From the NCBI RefSeq assembly GCF_000331245.1, contig NZ_ANFZ01000018.1, positions 1 through 64,000 on the forward strand: a DNA stretch of 64,000 bases, in the 5' to 3' direction. The notes under the pieces are model-generated. The model did not search any database. It saw nothing but the letters and a program-made list of their open reading frames with translations, and was not told the DNA's origin. The DNA is from Blastomonas sp. AAP53 (lineage in GTDB: Bacteria; Pseudomonadota; Alphaproteobacteria; Sphingomonadales; Sphingomonadaceae). Both the position numbers and the translations under genes were made by a program. Positions within the stretch are counted from its first letter, which is position 1, and each line of letters opens with the position of its first letter. Below are positions 1 to 6,717 of the stretch, in pieces.

Positions 1-1
1 G

Positions 2-547
2 GCGGGCGAAGAAGCCTATCCGCGGCTTGGCACCTATGCGCAGATGAACCCGCCGATCCGCAGCGGCGCGCATCGTGACGGTCTTTGGCACTGGCTGGCG
101 CAGGGCGTGCCCGATGTCATCGGGTCGGACCACGCGCCGCACACGATCGAGGAAAAGTCGAAGACCTATCCCGACAGCCCCAGCGGCATGCCCGGCGTCC
201 AGACGCTGCTGCCGCTGCTGCTCGATCACATGCACCATGGGCGGCTGTCGATGCAGCGGCTGATCGATCTCACCTCGGCAGGCGCGCAGCGCATTTTCGG
301 GCTGGTCGGCAAGGGACGGATCGCGGCGGGCTATGATGCCGATTTCACCGTGGTCGACCTCAAGAAAAAGTGGACGGTCACGCCCGACTGGCTGGAATCG
401 CGTTGCGGGTGGAGCCCGTTCAGCGGGATGGAGCTGACCGGCAAGCCGATCGGCACGATCATCCGCGGACACCGTGTGATGTGGGAGGATAGCCTAGCCG
501 GCAGTGCGATCGGCGAGCCGGTGCGGTTCGAGGCGACGGAATTCTAG
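2..547 (+). CDS. pyrC: Dihydroorotase, C-terminal part (5' end outside window)
   Basis: Cyclic amidohydrolase that closes carbamoyl-aspartate to dihydroorotate in de novo pyrimidine synthesis, cytoplasmic. The reading frame is open from base 2, so the N-terminal half with the HxH metal motif lies outside the window. The visible 181 residues contain YAQMNPPIR and the metal-site signature IGSDHAPHT, followed by the family's usual tail (GMPGVQTLLPLLL, GRIAAGYDADFTVVDL, CGWSPFSGMELTGKP). These fit the AllB-like class of bacterial dihydroorotases. Allantoinase is the main alternative because the folds are close, but MNPPIR and the tail favour dihydroorotase. Confidence 0.9.
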   Translation, partial: AGEEAYPRLGTYAQMNPPIRSGAHRDGLWHWLAQGVPDVIGSDHAPHTIEEKSKTYPDSPSGMPGVQTLLPLLLDHMHHGRLSMQRLIDLTSAGAQRIFGLVGKGRIAAGYDADFTVVDLKKKWTVTPDWLESRCGWSPFSGMELTGKPIGTIIRGHRVMWEDSLAGSAIGEPVRFEATEF

Positions 548-566
548 CAGCGCAGGCGGATCGGGC

Positions 567-2072
567 TCACTCCGCGCCGGTGCTGAGCCCCAGCTGCGGG
601 ATGCCGACTGACCGCCGCCCGCCAAAATCGGCGCGCACGACGATGACGCCCTGCTTTTCCATATAGTCGATCAACCGCTTGATCCGGCCCGGTGAGCTGG
701 TGCCATAGGCGCGGCCCAGCGCGGCGTCATCGGGGCAGGGCTGACCGTCCATCGCGGCGCGGGCGATCAGCAGGAACGGCGCATACATGTCCTGCGGCAA
801 CCGCGCTGCGGCATCGATCGCCGGTGCCCAGGCAGGCTCTGTCGGGTCGAAGATCCCGCCCCGCGCGAGCGCAAGGCGCTGACGGAAGCCTTCGAGATCC
901 AGCGGCGCACGCACCAGCCGCTGCATGCGGCAGCGCACCGAGAAATCCTGGTACAGCAGGGCATCGGGCTGGGTTGCAGCGCTGGCTTCGGCCAGCATGT
1001 CGCGCAACACGGCAATGATCACCGCCTCGCTGTCGATGGCGTCGGCGGCGTCCTCTGCCTCCTGCCGTGCCACGAAGATGGCTGGCTGGGCGGCCATCGG
1101 CGAGGGCGTGATCGAGCTGATCAGATCGTCCGCCGCGATCGGCAACGGCCGGGGCGCGACGGGCATGGGCGCAGGCGCGGTTCCATCGTCGGCGAACAGC
1201 CGGTCGCGCAGATCGTCTGCCCCGGCCTCGGGCATCGGCAGCAGTGCATGGGTGCCGGTGCGCGAGAAGGTCCTGGTCGCGCCGATGCGGATCGCGACCG
1301 GGCGGCGCGAGATGGCAGGGCCCAGCCCGAGAAAACAGCCGCGTTCCAGATCACGAATCCGTTCGGCCTGGCGGCGTTCCATGCCCAGCAGATCGGCGGC
1401 GCGCGCCATGTCGATGTCGAGGAAGGTGCGGCCCATCAGGAAGTTGCTGGCCTCTGCGGCGACGTTCTTAGCGAGCTTGGCCAGCCGCTGGGTGGCGATG
1501 GCCCCGGCGAGGCCGCGCTTGCGGCCCCGGCACATCAGGTTGGTCATCGCCGAGAGGCTGGCGCGGCGCACCACATCTGGCACGTCGCCTGCAACCGACG
1601 GCGCAAACATCTGCGCCTCGTCGACCACCACCAGCGCAGGATACCAATGTTCGCGCGGGGCATCGAACAGCGCGTTCAGGAACGCGGCGGCACAGGTCAT
1701 CTGCGCTTCGAGTTCCAGCGATTCGAGGTTGAGCACAACCGATGCGCGGTGTTCGCGGATGCGCGCGCCCATGCGTGCAATCTCGCGTTCGTTATAGTCG
1801 CCTGCATCGATGACGATGTGCGAATAGGCATCGGCCAGCGTGCCGAAGTCGCCTTCGGGGTCGATGATCACCTGCTGGACCAGGCCCGCGCTCTCTTCGA
1901 GCAGGCGGCGCAGCAGATGTGATTTTCCCGATCCGGAATTGCCCTGGACCAGCAGACGGGTCGCCAGCAGTTCTTCAATATCGATGCCGACAGGTCGCCC
2001 TGTCTCATCCAGTCCTATGTCGATCGATGCGCCCACGCGTTCGGCCCTATCGCCTTGTCCGGATGGTTGCAA
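567..2072 (-). CDS. HerA-like / DUF87 P-loop ATPase
   Basis: About 501 residues. A P-loop (GNSGSGKSH) lies near residue 45, a Walker B strand with DEAQMF near residue 150, and a winged-helix-like C-terminus near residues 430-490 (GTSSPGRIKRLIDYMEKQG). This is the HerA/FtsK-type DUF87 ATPase architecture, whose members translocate or remodel DNA. No NurA-like nuclease is adjacent, so the partner and role are unknown. The start is uncertain: base 2072 would be a TTG, and a GTG at 2036 gives MGASIDIGLDETGRP, which resembles relatives better. The gene lies downstream of HU on the same strand but beyond a strong terminator, so it is probably transcribed separately. Confidence 0.7.
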   Translation of the reverse strand: MQPSGQGDRAERVGASIDIGLDETGRPVGIDIEELLATRLLVQGNSGSGKSHLLRRLLEESAGLVQQVIIDPEGDFGTLADAYSHIVIDAGDYNEREIARMGARIREHRASVVLNLESLELEAQMTCAAAFLNALFDAPREHWYPALVVVDEAQMFAPSVAGDVPDVVRRASLSAMTNLMCRGRKRGLAGAIATQRLAKLAKNVAAEASNFLMGRTFLDIDMARAADLLGMERRQAERIRDLERGCFLGLGPAISRRPVAIRIGATRTFSRTGTHALLPMPEAGADDLRDRLFADDGTAPAPMPVAPRPLPIAADDLISSITPSPMAAQPAIFVARQEAEDAADAIDSEAVIIAVLRDMLAEASAATQPDALLYQDFSVRCRMQRLVRAPLDLEGFRQRLALARGGIFDPTEPAWAPAIDAAARLPQDMYAPFLLIARAAMDGQPCPDDAALGRAYGTSSPGRIKRLIDYMEKQGVIVVRADFGGRRSVGIPQLGLSTGAE

Positions 2073-2090
2073 CCGGGCGGCGCCGAAACG

Positions 2091-2120
2091 AAAAAGGCCC
2101 CGCCGCGGGGCGAGGCCTTT
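2091..2120 (-). terminator. Rho-independent terminator after HU
   Basis: Read on the minus strand this is a stem of AAAGGCC paired with GGCCTTT, enclosing a second GC stem (CCCCG/CGGGG), followed by a run of five T. It lies about 40 bases after the HU stop codon, where a transcript of that gene would end. Confidence 0.85.
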
Positions 2121-2161
2121 CCGTATGCTGAGCCCGGCTGGTCGCCAGGCTATGCGGCAGT

Positions 2162-2437
2162 TCAGCCGTTCAGCTTGTCCTTCACCGCCTTTGCGGGGGT
2201 GAAGCCGAGCTTCTTGGATGCCTTGATGGTGATCGTCGCGCCGGTGCCGGGGTTGCGACCTTCGCGCTCCGGGGTCGACTTGACCTTGAACTTGCCAAAG
2301 CCGTTGATCGAGATTTCTTCGCCAGCGGCAGCCGCATCGGTGATGGCGGCAAATACGCCGTCGACCAGCTTGCGGGCATCTGCCTTCGTCAAGTCGTGGT
2401 CGCCAGCAATTTTGTCTGCAAGTTCAGCATTGTTCAT
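2162..2437 (-). CDS. HU family nucleoid protein
   Basis: Small basic DNA-bending protein of 91 residues that binds as a dimer and compacts or architecturally shapes the nucleoid. It has the family's order of elements: N-terminal helices beginning MNNAELADKIA, the ISINGFGKFKV strand region, the DNA-binding arm with EGREGRNPGTG-like sequence, and a lysine-rich end. The ATG at 2437 was chosen because it begins the conserved HU N-terminus and is preceded by AAGGGACG. The longer open frame upstream is not conserved HU sequence. A good sigma-70-like promoter lies 120-150 bases upstream and a strong terminator follows, so the gene is probably monocistronic. Confidence 0.95.
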   Translation of the reverse strand: MNNAELADKIAGDHDLTKADARKLVDGVFAAITDAAAAGEEISINGFGKFKVKSTPEREGRNPGTGATITIKASKKLGFTPAKAVKDKLNG

Positions 2438-2521
2438 GAGGAAACGTCCCTTCTGATTGGATTTCGGTTGCGGCGGTTTAGCGACAGTTTTTCGGTTCGT
2501 CACGAGGATTGCGGGAGTTTT

Positions 2522-2536
2522 CCCCCAAAATGAGGG
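2522..2536. promoter_or_regulatory. Palindromic site in the HU leader
   Basis: CCCCCAAAATGAGGG, an imperfect palindrome just downstream of the predicted HU promoter, in the usual position of a repressor site. Read on the other strand it differs by one base from CCCCCATTTTGGGGG found upstream of the second chemoreceptor gene (33463-33477). The binding protein is unknown. Confidence 0.4.
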
Positions 2537-2558
2537 AGATTGGCGGCAACTGAGAAAC

Positions 2559-2588
2559 ATTATCAATTATTATGATCGATTTAGTCAA
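2559..2588 (-). promoter_or_regulatory. Sigma-70-type promoter of HU
   Basis: On the minus strand a TTGACT -35 hexamer (2583-2588) and a GATAAT -10 hexamer (2559-2564) are separated by 18 bases, inside a markedly AT-rich stretch of this GC-rich sequence. The predicted start of transcription is near 2552, leaving a leader of about 115 bases before HU. Confidence 0.6.
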
Positions 2589-2673
2589 TTATTCTGTGCA
2601 AAAAAATCAGATAGCACGCGGATTGCCCTGCTCGTAAGGTGCGCGCGAAATCATCCAGAGTCGCTCGTGAACG

Positions 2674-3006
2674 GTGTTTTACGGAGTTCCAGCGGTCCAA
2701 GCGCAAGAGTGCCTCGACACTGCAGAGTGTCTCAAGGATGCGTTCGCCGGCAAATTCCAGAAAACTTTGGGCATGCTGCTGGTCGAAGCCCGATTTTCAG
2801 TTGAACGACAACTCGGCCTGCTTTGCGTGCTTCGGCGCGCGGAGCAGGCCATTTTTCTGCCTGCTAACCTCCGGCTGCCAACCATCGCAAGCGCCAGACC
2901 TGGCGCGTCGCCCGATCGCAACGGCCAATTGGTCAGCGCGTTTTCGGATGTCATGAACTGGGCCAGCGATCGACACCGCCGCGATGCTGCATTGACCGGC
3001 TCCTGA
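2674..3006 (+). CDS. Doubtful small ORF of unknown function
   Basis: A 110-residue frame starting with GTG in the 629-base stretch between the HU start and the next gene. The codon third positions are moderately GC-rich, but there is no convincing ribosome site, recognisable domain, signal peptide or neighbour support. Open frames also exist on the other strand. It could be a decayed gene or chance. I see nothing else in 2590-3066. Confidence 0.15.
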   Translation: MFYGVPAVQAQECLDTAECLKDAFAGKFQKTLGMLLVEARFSVERQLGLLCVLRRAEQAIFLPANLRLPTIASARPGASPDRNGQLVSAFSDVMNWASDRHRRDAALTGS

Positions 3007-3066
3007 AAGCTCGACACCCCGTTTCGCGCGTATTGCTCATCGCAGCGCGCGCTGCCTTCGGCGTGT

Positions 3067-3417
3067 CTAATGGGGTTGGGGATACGGCATGCCCGGCCTG
3101 GGAGCGAACGTGCGCCGGCCATTTGCCGGGCCGTTCTGGTCAACAGATGGGCCCGGGTCGGGATCCGTGCTGACCTCACGCTGCGGCTCGGCCGGGATCA
3201 TTGGGGCGCCGAACTGGATGTCGCCGGTTTCCTCTCCAAAGACCGATCGAGGCTGTGACGACGATACGACGGGCGGAACAGCCTGAACCACAGGGGGTGT
3301 GGACGGCGATGGCGTGGTGGCGCCATCGGCCTGAACCGTGCCAGGTGTGATCGATGATGCAAAGATCGCAGCGGCCAGCAATATCCCGCCCGCTCCCATC
3401 ATGACCTGTTTCAGCAT
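3067..3417 (-). CDS. Small proline-rich exported or membrane-anchored protein
   Basis: Unrecognised 116-residue protein. Residues 1-31 form a basic start followed by a hydrophobic segment (GGILLAAAIFASSITPG), a signal peptide or anchor. The rest is rich in Pro, Ser and acidic residues with low complexity (TTPSPSTPP, DPDPGPS) and ends APRPGMPYPQPH. There are no Cys and no known domain. The ATG at 3417 starts directly before the signal sequence. An alternative ATG at 3558 has a better Shine-Dalgarno sequence (GGGGAGG, six bases away) and adds 47 residues, but it lies in a perfect hairpin that looks like a terminator. Function is unknown. Confidence 0.5.
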   Translation of the reverse strand: MLKQVMMGAGGILLAAAIFASSITPGTVQADGATTPSPSTPPVVQAVPPVVSSSQPRSVFGEETGDIQFGAPMIPAEPQREVSTDPDPGPSVDQNGPANGRRTFAPRPGMPYPQPH

Positions 3418-3524
3418 GCCAACGTTCCATCGCCTCAATTGCCGGTGCACCTGTGACAGCGATAGCAGGCGGGGGTTAACAGTCTGTTTGATCGTGCGGC
3501 CTGACGATGGACGGGCAAACGAAA

Positions 3525-3558
3525 ATGCCGCCGGAAGCGCGTGTGCTTCCGGCGGCAT
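3525..3558 (-). terminator. Perfect 14-bp hairpin, terminator-like on the minus strand
   Basis: Two exact 14-base arms (3525-3538 and 3545-3558) with a six-base loop. On the minus strand the hairpin is followed by TTTTCGTTT. No recognised minus-strand gene lies directly upstream, so it may end a small RNA or act as an attenuator for the gene at 3067-3417. The right arm also contains a potential ATG for that gene. Confidence 0.55.
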
Positions 3559-3720
3559 GTCTTTCCTCCCCAGGAAAGCTCGTGCAATTTGTTCGACCTG
3601 GCAGTCTGGCTTTTGTCGCCAAGGGAGGGTGGCGGGATTTCCCCGCTCACCCCATCCTCTCCTGCTAGCTCGTCCGATAACTGTTCCGTGCGGATTAGCT
3701 GCGTGATGTGCGGATGGCAG
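3559..3720 (-). ncRNA. Candidate structured small RNA or leader (minus strand)
   Basis: On the minus strand this stretch folds into successive hairpins: a long one around 3623-3656 (GGGGTG-A-GCGGG paired with CCCGC-CACCC, loop GAAAT), a short TGGC/GCCA hairpin near 3608-3622, and CTTTCCT/AGGAAAG at 3560-3577. The terminator-like hairpin at 3525-3558 follows directly. No known RNA family (SRP RNA, tmRNA, RNase P or common riboswitches) was recognised. A divergent regulator gene starts at 3806, so a promoter near 3730-3790 would serve it. Confidence 0.3.
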
Positions 3721-3778
3721 CACAAATTGACAAGAAATCGGCGGAATTCGCGACGTGCACTGCCAAAATGCTTGTCAG

Positions 3779-3798
3779 TTTGTCACGATTGTTACAAA
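3779..3798. promoter_or_regulatory. Palindromic operator at the regulator's start
   Basis: TTTGTCACGATTGTTACAAA is a 20-base palindrome matching its own reverse complement at 16 positions, ending seven bases before the regulator start codon. A related half-site (CAAATTGACAAG) lies at 3722-3733. Position and symmetry suggest autoregulation by the XRE-type regulator. Confidence 0.5.
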
Positions 3799-3805
3799 AC
3801 GGGTT

Positions 3806-5203
3806 ATGGCCGAACCCTCTCTTCACGCCGGGCCCGCGCTCCGTCGCCTGCGTCGCAATGCCGGCCTCACCCAGGCGGCGATGGCCGAGCGACTGGACAT
3901 ATCGCCCAGCTACCTCAACCTGCTGGAACGCAATCTGCGGCCGGTGAGCGCCCGGCTGATGCTGACCCTGGCCGAACGCTTCGATGTCGACCCGCGCGAC
4001 CTGACAGGCGATGAGCCTGGCGGGGGTCTTGGCCCGATGCGGCGACGGCTGGGTGACCCGGCCTTTGCCGATCTGGGTATCGAACCGGGAGAGATCGAGG
4101 ACTGGCTGGTTTCCTCGCCCGGTACCGCAGCGGCCTTCGCACGGTTGTACGACCGGCTTCAGGGCAGTGCGGGCGGGGTTGCGCAGCCGGGTGCGGTCGA
4201 TGATCCGGTCGCCCGGGTTCGCGGTGAAATCGAGCGATGGCGCAATCATTTTGCCGATCTGGACCATGCCGCCGAAGCCCTGGCCGATGCACTGCGGCTG
4301 CAAAGCGGTGACCTGTATTCGGCGATATCGGAAAGGCTGCGGACGAAGCATCAGCTGTCTATCCGTATCCTGCCCGAAAACGTGATGCCGGGCCGGCTGC
4401 GGCGGCTGGATCTGCACGCCCGCCAGTTGCAGCTTTCCGAAATGCTCGACATGGCATCGCGCACCTTTCAGGCGGCCTATCTGCTGGGGCAGCTCGAGTT
4501 CCGGGCAGACATCAACGCGCTGGTGGCAGGCGCGCAGTTTGGCGATCGCACCGCCGAACGGCTCTACCAGCGGCACATCTTCAGCTATTTCGCTGCGGCC
4601 GTCATGATGCCCTACGGCCGCTTCCTGCGCGCCTGCGAACAATCGGGCTATGACATGCTGCTGCTCCAGCGCCGGTTCGGGGCGGGGTTCGAGCATGTTG
4701 CCCACCGGCTGACGACCTTGCAGCGGGTGGGCCAGCGGGGCCTGGGCTTCTTCATGATCCGTATCGACCGGGCAGGGCAGGTATCGAAGCGCTTTGGCGG
4801 GGCCAATCGCGCGCCGCTGGCCGATACCGAGGTGACATGCCCGCTTTGGCATCTGCACCAGGCCTTCTCGCGCCCCAGCCAGGTACAGGTGCAGCTGGTG
4901 GAACTGGAGGACGCCAGCCGCTGGCTGACGCTGGCGCGCAGCGTGCAGGGGGCAGGCTATGGCGCGGGCGGCACCACGGCAGAGTTCGCAATTGGCCTGG
5001 GCGTCTCGGTCGACCAGGCCGCGACGCTTTGCTATGCGCGCGGGCTGGACCTGAGCGCTGCGGGCGCGAGCCGGATCGGGCCGGGATGCGCGATGTGCAA
5101 GCGGGGCGATTGTCCGCAGCGATCGAAGCCGCCCCTCGGCATCCGCCTGAAATTCGACGACCGCGAGCGGGGGGTTACGCCGTTCGATTTCGTGACCGAC
5201 TAA
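3806..5203 (+). CDS. XRE-family short-chain fatty acyl regulator (ScfR/PccR-like)
   Basis: Transcription factor of 465 residues. The N-terminal helix-turn-helix spans about residues 10-65 (LRRNAGLTQAAMAERLDIS..YLNLLERN). An IrrE/ImmA-like middle and a DUF2083-type C-terminal domain follow, ending in a cysteine cluster PGCAMCKRGDCPQRSKPP. That order is the RamB/PccR/ScfR family, which senses acyl-CoA esters and controls acetate, propionate or glyoxylate-cycle genes. The middle domain lacks a clear HExxH, as expected for the regulator rather than a protease. The ATG at 3806 was preferred over 3755 because it begins just before the HTH. A palindrome directly upstream suggests autoregulation. No acyl-CoA catabolic gene is adjacent, so targets are elsewhere. 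Confidence 0.8.
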   Translation: MAEPSLHAGPALRRLRRNAGLTQAAMAERLDISPSYLNLLERNLRPVSARLMLTLAERFDVDPRDLTGDEPGGGLGPMRRRLGDPAFADLGIEPGEIEDWLVSSPGTAAAFARLYDRLQGSAGGVAQPGAVDDPVARVRGEIERWRNHFADLDHAAEALADALRLQSGDLYSAISERLRTKHQLSIRILPENVMPGRLRRLDLHARQLQLSEMLDMASRTFQAAYLLGQLEFRADINALVAGAQFGDRTAERLYQRHIFSYFAAAVMMPYGRFLRACEQSGYDMLLLQRRFGAGFEHVAHRLTTLQRVGQRGLGFFMIRIDRAGQVSKRFGGANRAPLADTEVTCPLWHLHQAFSRPSQVQVQLVELEDASRWLTLARSVQGAGYGAGGTTAEFAIGLGVSVDQAATLCYARGLDLSAAGASRIGPGCAMCKRGDCPQRSKPPLGIRLKFDDRERGVTPFDFVTD

Positions 5204-5327
5204 CCAGCAGGCCGCGTGGCTCCAGCGTAAAGAGCTTCGACACTTCTGACGAAAAACCATCCGCTTGCGGCAGGGGTGGCTGTAAAATTAACCGACACTT
5301 GACGATTGCCGGGCTATAGCCGCAGCC

Positions 5328-6713
5328 ATGTTCAGGCTGTTCAAACATTATGTGCCGCATGCGGTGCTGCTGCTGGGGTTTTTCGACCTGGCATTGCTGG
5401 GATTGGCGGCCGAGATCGGCTGGGTCTGGCGTGCGCATGAAATCGGCATGGAGATAGAGCCGCTGAGCCAGCGGCCGCTGCCCATCGTCACATTTGCCGT
5501 GCTGGTCCATATGGCGATGATCGCAGTGGGCGTTTATGGCCCGGATTCGCTGCAATCGCTGCGCTTTGCTGCGGCGCGGCTGCTGGTGGCCATCTCGCTG
5601 GGCGTGATCTTCCTGTCCGTCACCTATTTCATGCTGCCGGGCACCAGCCTGTGGCGATCGAACAGCCTGTACGCCATGGGCCTGTCGATCGTCTTTCTGA
5701 TCGGCATCCGCATCCTGCTGGGCGGGCTGTTGGGCACCACGGCCTTCAAGCGCAGGCTGATGGTGCTGGGCGCGGGAAAGCGGGCGCAGCGCGTGCTGGA
5801 CCTGTCCGAACGATCCGACGCCGGCTTCGTACTGGTCGGCTTCGTCGCGATGAACGATGGCGCGCTTGTCGTCGAAGAGGCGATCAACCGCGACGCGATC
5901 AAGAACCTCGCCAAGCATGTCGAGAACCTCAACGTCACCGAAGTGGTGCTGGCGCTGGAAGAGCGGCGCAACGCGCTGCCGGTCAACGATCTGCTGCGGA
6001 TCAAGACGACAGGCGTGCATGTCAACGACCTGTCGACCTTTCTGGAACGCGAGACGGGCCGGGTCGATCTGGACACGGTCAACCCCAGCTGGCTGATCTT
6101 TTCCGACGGGTTTTCGGCAGGCCGCCGCATCTCGACCATCGCCAAGCGCTTGTTCGATCTTGTCGTGAGTTCGATCCTGCTTGCGCTGACCGCGCCGATC
6201 ATCGCGCTGTTTGCGCTGCTGGTGAAGCTGGACAGCAAGGGGCCGGCATTCTTCAAGCAGGAACGGGTGGGTCTGTATGGCCAGCCGTTCGAGATCATCA
6301 AGCTGCGCTCGATGCGGACCGATGCCGAGATCGATGGCGCGCAATGGGCGCAGAAGGACGACCCGCGCGTCACGCGGCTGGGCCGCTTCATCCGCAAGGT
6401 GCGGATCGACGAGCTGCCCCAGGCGTGGAGCGTGCTGAAGGGCGACATGAGCTTTGTCGGACCGCGTCCCGAAAGGCCGGAATTCGTGGCCGACCTGGAA
6501 ACCAAGATGCGCTATTACAACGAGCGCCACATGGTGAAGCCGGGCATCACCGGCTGGGCACAGATCAACTATCCTTACGGCGCATCGGTCGAGGATTCGC
6601 GGCACAAGCTGGAATACGACCTGTATTATGCCAAGAACTATACGCCGTTTCTCGACCTGCTGATCATCCTGCAGACGCTGCGTGTCGTGCTGTGGCCGGA
6701 TGGTGCCCGGTGA
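5328..6713 (+). CDS. Polyprenyl-phosphate sugar transferase, PEP-CTERM/EPS type
   Basis: Integral membrane enzyme of 461 residues that transfers a sugar-1-phosphate to undecaprenyl phosphate, starting an exopolysaccharide repeat unit. Four or five N-terminal membrane spans (residues 10-135) precede a CoA-binding-like domain (LMVLGAGKRAQRVLDL). The C-terminal catalytic domain shows KRLFDLVVSSILL, KLRSMRTDAE, RKVRIDELPQ, SFVGPRPERPEFV and KPGITGWAQIN. The overall form matches the EpsB_2 subfamily associated with exosortase/PEP-CTERM loci, and the next three genes confirm this. Other glycosyltransferases of the EPS pathway and the exosortase are not in the window. Confidence 0.9.
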   Translation: MFRLFKHYVPHAVLLLGFFDLALLGLAAEIGWVWRAHEIGMEIEPLSQRPLPIVTFAVLVHMAMIAVGVYGPDSLQSLRFAAARLLVAISLGVIFLSVTYFMLPGTSLWRSNSLYAMGLSIVFLIGIRILLGGLLGTTAFKRRLMVLGAGKRAQRVLDLSERSDAGFVLVGFVAMNDGALVVEEAINRDAIKNLAKHVENLNVTEVVLALEERRNALPVNDLLRIKTTGVHVNDLSTFLERETGRVDLDTVNPSWLIFSDGFSAGRRISTIAKRLFDLVVSSILLALTAPIIALFALLVKLDSKGPAFFKQERVGLYGQPFEIIKLRSMRTDAEIDGAQWAQKDDPRVTRLGRFIRKVRIDELPQAWSVLKGDMSFVGPRPERPEFVADLETKMRYYNERHMVKPGITGWAQINYPYGASVEDSRHKLEYDLYYAKNYTPFLDLLIILQTLRVVLWPDGAR

Positions 6714-6717
6714 CGCA

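Noticed and set aside
2639-3179. Several overlapping frames on both strands downstream of the HU promoter
   Set aside because: None has a ribosome site, domain or consistent codon use; only the one at 2674 was kept, with low confidence.
3559-3720. SRP RNA, 6S RNA or tmRNA in the structured region
   Set aside because: The SRP signature (GGAAGCAGC), tmRNA tag frame and a 6S-like long open bubble were not found.
3695-5260. Long minus-strand open frame of 521 codons opposite the ScfR-like gene
   Set aside because: It is the antisense shadow of a gene with clear HTH and Cys-rich signatures; its own translation has no domain and a Gln/His/Arg-rich composition typical of shadows.
5204-5327. Sigma-54 promoter before the PEP-CTERM sugar transferase
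   Set aside because: PrsR would need a GG-N10-GC element; no convincing one was found in these 124 bases.
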